Part shown: one piece after another, positions 35,721 to 43,204 of the stretch
Layout: each line of letters begins with the position of its first letter
Position numbering within the stretch: position 1 is the stretch's first letter
Source of the DNA: Novosphingobium sp. PhB165
GTDB lineage: Bacteria > Pseudomonadota > Alphaproteobacteria > Sphingomonadales > Sphingomonadaceae
Length of the DNA stretch: 64,000 nucleotides
Direction of reading: 5' to 3'
Assembly (NCBI RefSeq): GCF_004341845.1
Contig: NZ_SLVB01000003.1
Coordinates: 124,001-188,000 of the forward strand
The notes under the pieces: model-generated
Database searches by the model: none
What the model saw: the letters and a program-made list of their open reading frames with translations, nothing else
Told to the model about the DNA's origin: nothing
Translations under genes and position numbers: made by a program

Positions 35721-37025
35721 TCAGCGGCTCGCGAGCGAGGCACCCGGCAAGGCGCGCTGCTGGGAATAGGCAAGACAACCCGCGCCGCCCTTGCGGACGG
35801 TCGAGCACAGAGCCTGCGCCGCGCCGCGATCGAAGCCTTCGGCGGCGACGCGGTAGTAACGCTGGCCGTTCACCTGCGCTTCGGTGATGCGCATGGTGTG
35901 GTCCTTGAGCTTCGGATTCTGGGCCTGGAAGATGGCCCAGGCGCGCTTGGCGCCGTCCATCGTCCGGAACGATCCGAGCTGAACGAGATGCGTGGTCGGC
36001 TGCGCCGCTGCAAACTTCGGCGCAGCAACGGTACGCGCCGCAATGGCATGGACAGCGGCAGGGCGAGCGGCCGGAGCCGGCTGGACCGTCGTGCTCGCCG
36101 CTTCGACAGCGGCCATGCGAACGACCGCCGCTGGAGCAGGTGCCCGAGCCGGTGCAGGCACCGGAGCCGGAGCCGATTCCTCAGGCTGGTTGGCGCCCCA
36201 GAAGCTTTCACCCGACTGGACCGCCGGAAGCTCGCCGCCGGCAGCCGGCTTCGGCGCTGCAGCCGCCACCGGAGTGGGCGTATCAGCAATCGCCAGTTGC
36301 GCACCATCGGCGGGCTTGTTCAGCGCCAGCATGGCCGGCTGACCCGAATCTCCACGCAGCGGCACGCCCATCAGTCCGGCAATGCGCTCGCGGCTCTTGT
36401 CCGCGTCGGCACTCGCAGCCCATTCGTTGAGGCGGGCTTCGAGCTGGTCGCCGGTCAGATCCTGCGAGGCGATCAGGCGCGCTTCGCGCCAGCGGCCGTC
36501 GAGGGCATAGGCATAGGCAAGGTTCTGACGCGCCTTGGGCGTCGCCCCGCCGCCGCGCACGACGTCGGTCAGGATCGATACGCCGCTCGCGGGCTGTCCG
36601 GCCAGCGCAACGGCCAGTCCGAAGTCGCTCATGGGGATCTTGTCCTGCACGCGCTGAAGCAGTGCCAGCGCCTCGGCATTCCGGCCCGCGCCGATATAGG
36701 CGAGCGATGCGCCGAGCGCGGTGTGGGCATCCTCGTCACCCAGCGAGATCGCGTCCTCGAACGTGGTGGCCGCCGAATCGAAGCGTCCCACCGCCAGGTA
36801 GGCCTGCGCCAGCATGGCGCGCGAACGGGCATCGCGGGGCGATTTCGCCACGCGCTGTTCGGCTCGGGCGATATCCCTGTCACCCTGCTCGGCGCCCACA
36901 GTCACGGGCGCATCGGCGCTGGCGACCGGCGCGTGGCTGGCGCAGCTCACGAGCAGCGCGGCAGCCATGGCCGCGCCCAGCGCGAGCCCGCCGGTCCGGG
37001 CGTGCGAAGAATTGAGGCGTTGCAT
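35721..37025 (-). CDS. TPR and SPOR domain lipoprotein
   Basis: Cell-envelope protein of 434 aa. The N-terminus has a hydrophobic stretch and a lipobox-like LLVSC (C28), so it is probably a lipoprotein. Residues 48-240 are TPR-like helical repeats (ARSRAMLAQAYLAVGRFDSAATTFEDAI and following). A long Ala/Pro-rich linker (about 240-330) leads to a C-terminal SPOR domain (about 340-415: HLVQLGSFRTMDGAKRAWAIFQ, YYRVAAEGF), which binds denuded peptidoglycan at division sites in known cases. It is the last gene of the parA operon, 24 nt after the RHH gene. Confidence 0.82.
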   Translation of the reverse strand: MQRLNSSHARTGGLALGAAMAAALLVSCASHAPVASADAPVTVGAEQGDRDIARAEQRVAKSPRDARSRAMLAQAYLAVGRFDSAATTFEDAISLGDEDAHTALGASLAYIGAGRNAEALALLQRVQDKIPMSDFGLAVALAGQPASGVSILTDVVRGGGATPKARQNLAYAYALDGRWREARLIASQDLTGDQLEARLNEWAASADADKSRERIAGLMGVPLRGDSGQPAMLALNKPADGAQLAIADTPTPVAAAAPKPAAGGELPAVQSGESFWGANQPEESAPAPVPAPARAPAPAAVVRMAAVEAASTTVQPAPAARPAAVHAIAARTVAAPKFAAAQPTTHLVQLGSFRTMDGAKRAWAIFQAQNPKLKDHTMRITEAQVNGQRYYRVAAEGFDRGAAQALCSTVRKGGAGCLAYSQQRALPGASLASR

Positions 37026-37049
37026 CGGATTGTCCCCCCTAGGACGAGG

Positions 37050-37709
37050 TCAGCTATGCTTTCCGGCCGATAGAGCCGGGGACGAGATGTCGGCGAATTC
37101 GGCAAGATACTTGTCGAGCGCCTCGGTCACGATGACTTGCGCGCTGCGGTTGGTCAGCAGCCCGGCCATCTTGAGGCGGAAGTGGCGTTCTGCGTCGAGA
37201 CGCAGCGTGAAAGCGGCGCGGCGGCCCTCCGGAACCATCGTGCGCACCGGAGCTGCCGTGCGGTTGATGCGTTCGGCAAGATCCTCGATCTGGCGCAGAA
37301 CATCGGGCTTGCGCGGCGCGATGCCCGGCATTTCGGGCGTCAGCGAAGCCATCGGCTGGCCGGTCGAGCCATCTTCGCCCGAATCCTCGTCCAGATGCGG
37401 CTCGGCGTGGAAAGCCTCGGCAACCGGTGCCTCGTCGAACTGCGCTTCCTCGATGTGGACCGCCACGGGCGCGGCAACCGGCTCAGGCATCGGCGCTTCG
37501 GGCACGGCCGAGACCGGCGCCTGCTGCTCGACATCACCCCAATCGTTCCAGCCCAGATCGTCCATCTTGCCCGGATCCGCACGCATCCCGGCCATGCCGA
37601 AGGAAGCGGTATCCTGACGGCGCATCGCGGGCCGGGCGCTGCCCTTGCGGGCCAGCAGACTCGGCGAGAGCGACGCGAATGTACGGGGTTCGGTCATCGC
37701 GCCGGACAT
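37050..37709 (-). CDS. ParA-partner protein with C-terminal ribbon-helix-helix-like domain
   Basis: Protein of about 219 aa with no named family that I recognise. The first 40 residues are basic (SLLARKGSARPAMRRQDT). An acidic, Pro/Ala/Glu-rich linker follows (about 45-125), and the C-terminal 65 residues contain RAAFTLRLDAERHFRLKMAGLLTNRSAQVIVTEALDKYL split into a strand and two helices, the pattern of a ribbon-helix-helix DNA-binding fold. The ATG at 37709 lies 2 nt after the parA stop, so it is the likely partner of that ATPase, comparable to the RHH centromere-binding proteins of type Ib partition systems. Function is inferred only. Confidence 0.62.
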   Translation of the reverse strand: MSGAMTEPRTFASLSPSLLARKGSARPAMRRQDTASFGMAGMRADPGKMDDLGWNDWGDVEQQAPVSAVPEAPMPEPVAAPVAVHIEEAQFDEAPVAEAFHAEPHLDEDSGEDGSTGQPMASLTPEMPGIAPRKPDVLRQIEDLAERINRTAAPVRTMVPEGRRAAFTLRLDAERHFRLKMAGLLTNRSAQVIVTEALDKYLAEFADISSPALSAGKHS

Positions 37710-37711
37710 CG

Positions 37712-38437
37712 TCAGGATCCGACGACGCGGCGGCCGAAGCCACCGACCGGACGCTGTGCGCCCTGCACCACCGGCTGGCCGGGAACCGGCGGCGCCGAGA
37801 ACACGGTGCGGCGGAAATTCTTTTCGAGACGGTCGGAAATGTAGTTCCACAGCGCCGCGACTTCCTGTGCGGAGCGGCCGTTGGGATCGACTTCCATGAC
37901 CGTGCGGCCATCGATCATCGAGGCGGCGAAGTCGGTCCGCTGGTGCAGTGTCACCGGCGCCACGGTGCCGTGCTGCGACAACGCGACAGCGGCTTCGGCA
38001 GTGATTCGCGCCTTGGGCGTCGCGGCATTGACGACGAAGAGCAGTGGCTTGCCCGAACGCTCGCACAGATCGACAGTGGCGCCCACGGCGCGCAAGTCGT
38101 GCGGGCTCGGACGGGTCGGCACCACGATCAGTTCGGATACCGAAATCACGCTCTGGATCGCGAGGGTAATGGCCGGCGGCGTGTCGATCACGGCCAGCTT
38201 GAAGCCCTGCTGGCGCAGGACCTGAAGATCGGCGGCGAGGCGCGCCACGGTGGTCTGCGCGAAAGCGGGCAGTTCCGCCTCACGCTCGTTCCACCAGTCC
38301 GCCAGCGAGCCCTGCGGGTCGATGTCGATCAGCACGACCGGCCCGGCACCAGCGCGCTGGGCCTGGACGGCAAGATGTCCCGAGAGCGTGGTCTTGCCCG
38401 AACCGCCCTTCTGCGATGCCAATGCCAGTACTCGCAA
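37712..38437 (-). CDS. Orphan ParA family ATPase
   Basis: Deviant Walker A ATPase of 241 aa used for positioning DNA or protein cargo. It has KGGSGKTTLSGHLA at 10-23 with the signature lysine K10, DIDPQGSLADWW (Walker A' / switch region) and VIDTPPAI (Walker B). It is short and lacks an N-terminal DNA-binding helix-turn-helix, so it is not the long type Ia form. No parB, gidA/gidB or plasmid replication gene is near, so this is not the chromosomal parAB locus. It heads an operon with an RHH-like protein and a SPOR lipoprotein. Confidence 0.87.
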   Translation of the reverse strand: MRVLALASQKGGSGKTTLSGHLAVQAQRAGAGPVVLIDIDPQGSLADWWNEREAELPAFAQTTVARLAADLQVLRQQGFKLAVIDTPPAITLAIQSVISVSELIVVPTRPSPHDLRAVGATVDLCERSGKPLLFVVNAATPKARITAEAAVALSQHGTVAPVTLHQRTDFAASMIDGRTVMEVDPNGRSAQEVAALWNYISDRLEKNFRRTVFSAPPVPGQPVVQGAQRPVGGFGRRVVGS

Positions 38438-38730
38438 AGCCCTGTCCCCTGAATTCCGCTTAGGAAAGTGAACCTGTCACGAGGAAGGGATTCGCAGATC
38501 GTTCCTAATTTAGAGTTAATTAGGTCCACAGCCCCGTGGCGCGCCGCCACCCTGCCCCCAGCTACTCTTCTGGCCTGTCATCGCATCATGGGATCAGGAA
38601 AGTATTTACCATGCCGGTTAACGCCAATTTTCGGCAGAGGCCCGCATTGTCCCGCGATCCCACTGGCGTCATCCGTCAATCTTCGCCAAGCATGGCACCC
38701 ATTCGGAACGGGAATCGGGGCGGGTTCAAG

Positions 38731-39858
38731 ATGCAGAAAATTCTTCGTTTCCTTGCTGCAAATGGCGCCAGAAGCGGCGCCTGCTGCCTGATCGGCGTCC
38801 TTGCGGCCACTACCGCCCACGCCGACGTAAAGTCCGGAGTCGATGCCTGGTCGTCCGGCCAATACGATATCGCCGTGCAGCAATGGCGCCCCCTGGCCGA
38901 CAAGGGCGACGCCGATGCCGAATTCAACCTGGCGCAGGCCTACAAGATGGGCAGAGGCGTGCCGCTCGATCTGGAGCAGGCCGAAACGCTCTATGGCAAA
39001 GCCGCCGCGCAGGGCCACGTTCAGGCCGCCGACAACTACGGATTGCTGCTGTTCCAGCGCGGCCAGCGTGAAGAGGCGATGCCCTATATCGCCGCCGCCG
39101 CCGCGCGCGGCGATTCGCGGGCGCAGTACATTCTGGGAGTCGCGCACTTCAATGGCGACTTCGTCGAGAAGGACTGGGTGGCCGCCTATGCCTTGGTGAG
39201 TCTGGCCCAGCAGGCCGGACTGCCGCAGGCCGCCCGCGCTCTGGCGCAGATGGACGAGCATATTCCGCTGGCGCAGCGGCAGGAGAGCGTGGCGCTGGCA
39301 TCGAAGATGGCCGCCGAATCGGAGGCCGCACGGGCGCGGCTGGATGCAGCGGCCTCGCTGAACATTCCCGCGACTCGGCCGCAGACCGTGGCTCCGGTCC
39401 GCGAGGCTGCGCTATCCGGCGGAACAGCCACGGCCGGTGCCGACTATACGCGCCCTGCCCCCGCGCCTGTCAGCAAACCGGTTGCGATACCCAATGCGGC
39501 GCCGGTCGCCCTTGCCCTGCCTTCCGCTTCGGAAAAGCTGCCTACTCCGGAAAAGCCGGTCGCTCCGAAGGAGATCTCGCAGAAAACCGTGACTTCGCCC
39601 ACGACACAGCACGCACCAGCACAGCACGGCGGCTGGCGGCTTCAACTCGGTGCCTTCGGCGTCGCCGGCAATGCCGACAAGCTCTGGGACAGCCTGTCGA
39701 AGCGGCCGGAATTCGCCGGAATTCGCCGCGATATGGTGAAGGGCGGATCGCTCACATTTCTCTATGCCACCGGCTTCGCGAACAAGGGTGAGGCCGACAA
39801 GGCCTGCACCGCGCTCCGTTCCTCCGGCCATGAGTGCATCGTAAGCCCGCCGAAATAA
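38731..39858 (+). CDS. Sel1-repeat and SPOR domain protein
   Basis: Exported protein of about 375 aa. Signal peptide with core CCLIGVLAATTAHA ends near residue 32. Sel1-like helical repeats follow (about 35-160: WRPLADKGDADAEFNLAQAYKMGRGVPLD, LYGKAAAQGHVQAADNYGLLLFQ, and further copies), then a Pro/Ala-rich linker and a C-terminal SPOR domain (about 300-375: WRLQLGAFGVAGNADKLWDSL, TFLYATGFANKGEADKAC). SPOR domains bind glycan strands lacking stem peptides at the septum. The gene is divergent from parA. I chose the ATG at 38731 because it opens directly on the signal peptide. Confidence 0.83.
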   Translation: MQKILRFLAANGARSGACCLIGVLAATTAHADVKSGVDAWSSGQYDIAVQQWRPLADKGDADAEFNLAQAYKMGRGVPLDLEQAETLYGKAAAQGHVQAADNYGLLLFQRGQREEAMPYIAAAAARGDSRAQYILGVAHFNGDFVEKDWVAAYALVSLAQQAGLPQAARALAQMDEHIPLAQRQESVALASKMAAESEAARARLDAAASLNIPATRPQTVAPVREAALSGGTATAGADYTRPAPAPVSKPVAIPNAAPVALALPSASEKLPTPEKPVAPKEISQKTVTSPTTQHAPAQHGGWRLQLGAFGVAGNADKLWDSLSKRPEFAGIRRDMVKGGSLTFLYATGFANKGEADKACTALRSSGHECIVSPPK

Positions 39859-39959
39859 CCTTCGTCCCGGCGATTGCTGGGCCGCCCACGCTCCCGGACG
39901 GAATATCCATGGACTCCCGCGAATCGGAGGCATAGCCTCGCTCGCGGGAGACAGGGGCT

Positions 39960-41261
39960 ATGCCGAAGGCATTGACGGGCGAAAGCGCCCGCGAGGTCCA
40001 CTACGATAGCGAGGCGTCCGGTGCGGTTCATGCCGTTGACCGGCTGGGTACGCTTGACCTCGTCCGCGGGGTGGCGGTGCTGGGCATCCTTGCGATCAAT
40101 ATTTCCGGCTTCGCAGGCCCTGCAATAGGCAGCGCTTCACCCGGATTTGCAGCAGCCGCCTCTCGTTCCGACGAACTTGCCTATGCACTCGGCTTCCTGT
40201 TCTTCGAAGGGAAGATGCGCGCGCTTTTCGCCATGCTGTTCGGCGCGGGAATCGCGCTCTATTGCGAGCGGATGGACGCCGCCGGGCGGGATGGCGACGT
40301 CTTGCAGGTGCGCCGCCTCGCCTGGCTCATGCTGCTGGGGCAGTTGCATTATCTGCTGCTGTGGTGGGGCGACATCCTGTTCGTCTATGCCACTTGCGGC
40401 ATCGCCGTGCTGTTCGTGCGGCGGCAGCCTTGCGCGGTTCTGCTGGGGCTCGCAGCCGGGATCGCGTTGACGGCCTCGATCGTCGACCTCGCCGTTACGG
40501 TGCCAATGGCCCGCGCCGAAGAGGCGGTGCGACTGGGCGTCGCCACGCTGGCCGAACGGCATGAAGTCGCCGCGCGACTCGCGCTTTACCGGGAAGCGGC
40601 GGAAGCGCAGGCACGGCTCTACCACTCCGGTTTCTGGAACATCGCCGGCACCAAGCTGAGCGACGATCCGTTCTGGCTCGTCACCATGACCCTGCACGCG
40701 TGGAGCGAAGTGGTGCCGCTGATGCTGGTCGGCCTCGTGCTCCAGCGCATCGGCGTCGCGCAAGGCGGCGTGCCGCGCCGGACGCTGCTGACCGTGGGAG
40801 TGGGCGCGACGGCAGTGGGACTTGCGCTCTCCGCCCTCGCCCTCGGCTGGGCATGGCCGCGTCATTTCCCGCCGATCGCGATGTACATGATGCTCGGCAA
40901 GGGTCTGCTGATGCCGCATCTCATGACCGCACTCGGCTACGGCGCGCTGCTGCTGGCTGCCGCTCCGGCGCTGCTGCGCACGCGCCTTGGCATGCGACTC
41001 GCTGCCTGCGGGCAAGTGGCGTTCAGCAACTATATCGGCACATCCCTGCTGATGAGCGCGCTGTTCTTCGGCTGGGGACTGGGGCTTTATGGCCGGGTCG
41101 GCGCTGCAGAGCAGTGGCTTTTCGTGCTGATCGGCTGGTGCGTGATGCTCTGTTGGAGCGCGCCGTTCCTGCGCCGCTACCGGCGCGGGCCGCTCGAACT
41201 GGTCTGGCGATCGCTGGTCGAAGGCTACCTTCTGCCCAATCGCCGCCCGCTATCTAGCTGA
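39960..41261 (+). CDS. DUF418 family membrane protein
   Basis: Polytopic inner-membrane protein of 433 aa with about ten helices. RLGTLDLVRGVAVLGILAINI near the N-terminus and FEGKMRALFAMLFGAG are the hallmarks of the DUF418/YeiB group, and GQVAFSNYIGTSLLMSALFFGWGLGLYG marks the conserved C-terminal DUF418 domain. The group is thought to transport or modify envelope components, but no substrate is established. It stands alone on the plus strand. Confidence 0.85.
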   Translation: MPKALTGESAREVHYDSEASGAVHAVDRLGTLDLVRGVAVLGILAINISGFAGPAIGSASPGFAAAASRSDELAYALGFLFFEGKMRALFAMLFGAGIALYCERMDAAGRDGDVLQVRRLAWLMLLGQLHYLLLWWGDILFVYATCGIAVLFVRRQPCAVLLGLAAGIALTASIVDLAVTVPMARAEEAVRLGVATLAERHEVAARLALYREAAEAQARLYHSGFWNIAGTKLSDDPFWLVTMTLHAWSEVVPLMLVGLVLQRIGVAQGGVPRRTLLTVGVGATAVGLALSALALGWAWPRHFPPIAMYMMLGKGLLMPHLMTALGYGALLLAAAPALLRTRLGMRLAACGQVAFSNYIGTSLLMSALFFGWGLGLYGRVGAAEQWLFVLIGWCVMLCWSAPFLRRYRRGPLELVWRSLVEGYLLPNRRPLSS

Positions 41262-41308
41262 CTTTTCTTGCGGATTTTCGCCGATTCAGAATGCTATTGC
41301 GATCCATT

Positions 41309-41318
41309 TGCAATTGCA
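41309..41318. promoter_or_regulatory. Palindrome upstream of bfd, candidate operator
   Basis: TGCAATTGCA is a perfect 10-bp palindrome 29 nt before the bfd start, in an AT-rich stretch that also reads ATTTGCAATTGCAT. Bfd genes are usually iron-repressed through Fur or related regulators. The site does not match the classic Fur consensus well, so this is only a candidate. Confidence 0.3.
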
Positions 41319-41346
41319 TATGATGGGGTTCCAAGAGGATTCGCAT

Positions 41347-41541
41347 ATGTACGTTTGCATTTGTAACGCCATCAAGGAAAACGACCTGCGGACCGCCGCA
41401 CGCTGCTGCCGGGGCGATGCCCACGCGCTCTACGCGGCACTGGGACGGACCCCGCAGTGCGGCCAATGCATCGAGGATGCCGAAGACATCATCGCCGATG
41501 AAATGACGGCACTCGACGCACCGCTCAGCGCCGCCGCCTGA
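41347..41541 (+). CDS. bfd: Bacterioferritin-associated ferredoxin
   Basis: [2Fe-2S] ferredoxin of 64 aa that reduces the ferric core of bacterioferritin to release iron. The cluster cysteines are C4 and C6 (VCICNAI) and C38 and C41 (CGQC), the Bfd spacing. The start is set by AGAGGA just upstream and by the family N-terminus MYVCICN. It is followed 103 nt later by the bacterioferritin gene, its direct partner. Confidence 0.92.
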   Translation: MYVCICNAIKENDLRTAARCCRGDAHALYAALGRTPQCGQCIEDAEDIIADEMTALDAPLSAAA

Positions 41542-41644
41542 CGGCACGGCGAATAGTCCTGCGGGATAACCCGGGGTCCTCCTCGGGTTGCCTCCCTTTG
41601 TTTAGACGCCCATAATGCCCCTGAAATTTTCAGGAGCATCCCCC

Positions 41645-42124
41645 ATGAAGGGCGACCCGCAGGTCATCGATTTCCTCAACAAGGCGCTCTTCAACGAGCT
41701 GACCGCGATCAACCAGTACTGGCTGCACTACCGCATGCTGGACAACTGGGGCATCAAGAAGCTCGCCGAATACGAGCGCCACGAATCGATCGACGAGATG
41801 AAGCACGCCGACGTGCTGGCCGATCGCATCCTGTTCCTCGACGGACTCCCCAACTTCCAGGCGCTGGGCAAGCTGCGCATCGGCGAAAGCGTGGAGGAAG
41901 TGCTCAAGGCCGACCTCGCGCTGGAATACGATGCGATTCCGCTGCTCAAGGAAGCGATCGCCTACTGCGAAACGGTGCGCGACTACGTCAGCCGCGAGAT
42001 CTTCGAGCGCATCCTCGAAAGCGAGGAAGAGCATGTCGACTTCCTTGAAAAGCAGTTCGACATGATCGCCCGCATGGGCATCCAGAACTACTGCCAGCTC
42101 CAGAGCAAGCCGGCGGAAGACTGA
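41645..42124 (+). CDS. bfr: Bacterioferritin
   Basis: Iron-storage protein that forms a 24-mer cage and oxidises Fe2+. It has 159 aa, the usual length. Ferroxidase ligands E18, E51 and H54 are visible ([21 protein letters not shown]), with the second half set in [12 protein letters not shown]52 is the axial haem ligand. AGGAG lies 8 nt before the ATG at 41645. Adjacent bfd supplies the electrons for iron release. The nitronate monooxygenase gene follows after about 25 nt. Confidence 0.95.
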   Translation: MKGDPQVIDFLNKALFNELTAINQYWLHYRMLDNWGIKKLAEYERHESIDEMKHADVLADRILFLDGLPNFQALGKLRIGESVEEVLKADLALEYDAIPLLKEAIAYCETVRDYVSREIFERILESEEEHVDFLEKQFDMIARMGIQNYCQLQSKPAED

Positions 42125-42148
42125 CCTCGGACAGGCGCGCGTGTGGAC

Positions 42149-43204
42149 ATGGATTTTCTCGCGCGCCTTGGCCTTTCGATACCGCTGATCCAAGCGCCGA
42201 TGGCGGGCACCTCGACACCCGCCCTTGCCGCCGAAGTCTCGAATGCCGGTGCGCTGGGCTCGCTCGCACTCGGCGCCATCGGCCCTGACGAGGCCCGCCG
42301 CCAAATCGCCGACTTGCGCGCCCGCACCGACGGCCCGTTCAATCTCAATCTTTTCGTGCACGAGACGCCCCGCCCCGATCCTGCGGGCGAACAGGCGTGG
42401 CTTGACGCTCTGGCACCCCTATTCCGCGAATACGGCGCGCAGCCGCCCGCCGCACTGGAGACGATCTACGACAGCTTCGCCGGAAACACGGCGATGCTGG
42501 AGGTCGTGCTGGAGGCGAAACCCGCCGTCGTCAGCTTCCATTTCGGCCTGCCCGATCCCGAGACCATCAGCGCACTCAAGGCGGCAGGCTGTCTGCTGCT
42601 TGGCAGCGTCACCAGCCTTGCCGAAGCGGATCTCTCGCTTGCTGCCGGCATCGACGTGCTGGTCGCGCAAGGCTGGGAGGCCGGTGGCCATCGCGGCATG
42701 TTCGATCCCGATGCGCGCGACGACCGACTCGGTGCCTTCGCGCTCACGCGGCTGCTGGCGCGCTGGGGCAAGCTGCCGGTCGTCGCGGCTGGCGGGATCA
42801 TGGACGGCGCCGACATTCGCGCGGCACTGGACCTCGGCGCCGTCGCCGCGCAGCTGGGCACGGCCTTCATCGCCTGCCCCGAAACGAGTGCGGACACCGC
42901 CTACCGCGGCCTGCTCGCCTCCGATGCCGCCAGTCACACGGCAATGACGCGCGCGATTTCGGGCCGCCCGGCCCGCTGCCTCGCCAATCGCTTCACGCAG
43001 TTCGGCGAGCGTCCGGACCTGCCGCCCGTGCCTGCCTATCCGCGCACCTATCATGCCGGGAAGGCGCTCAGTGCCGCCGCGAAAGCCGCTGGAGAGCCCC
43101 TCTACGGCGCGCAATGGGCGGGACAAGGTGCGCCGCTGGCCCGGTCGATACCGGCGGCGCAGCTGGTTGCCCAGCTCGCCGCCGAACTCGGGCTTACGGC
43201 TTAG
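42149..43204 (+). CDS. Nitronate monooxygenase (NMO/2-nitropropane dioxygenase family)
   Basis: FMN-dependent TIM-barrel enzyme of about 351 aa that oxidises alkyl nitronates such as propionate 3-nitronate. The family motif AQGWEAGGHRG lies mid-sequence (about 173-183), and PLIQAPMAGTSTPALAAEVSNAGALGSL is the conserved N-terminal FMN-site region. VVAAGGIMDG is the phosphate-binding strand-turn. A GTG at 42143 is an alternative start. The C-terminal end overlaps the convergent S9 peptidase gene by 11 bp. Confidence 0.88.
   Translation: MDFLARLGLSIPLIQAPMAGTSTPALAAEVSNAGALGSLALGAIGPDEARRQIADLRARTDGPFNLNLFVHETPRPDPAGEQAWLDALAPLFREYGAQPPAALETIYDSFAGNTAMLEVVLEAKPAVVSFHFGLPDPETISALKAAGCLLLGSVTSLAEADLSLAAGIDVLVAQGWEAGGHRGMFDPDARDDRLGAFALTRLLARWGKLPVVAAGGIMDGADIRAALDLGAVAAQLGTAFIACPETSADTAYRGLLASDAASHTAMTRAISGRPARCLANRFTQFGERPDLPPVPAYPRTYHAGKALSAAAKAAGEPLYGAQWAGQGAPLARSIPAAQLVAQLAAELGLTA

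Noticed and set aside
37712..38437. Chromosomal parAB partition locus
   Set aside because: There is no parB or nearby parS-like palindromes, and none of the usual neighbours (gidA/gidB, trmE). The partner is an RHH-like protein.
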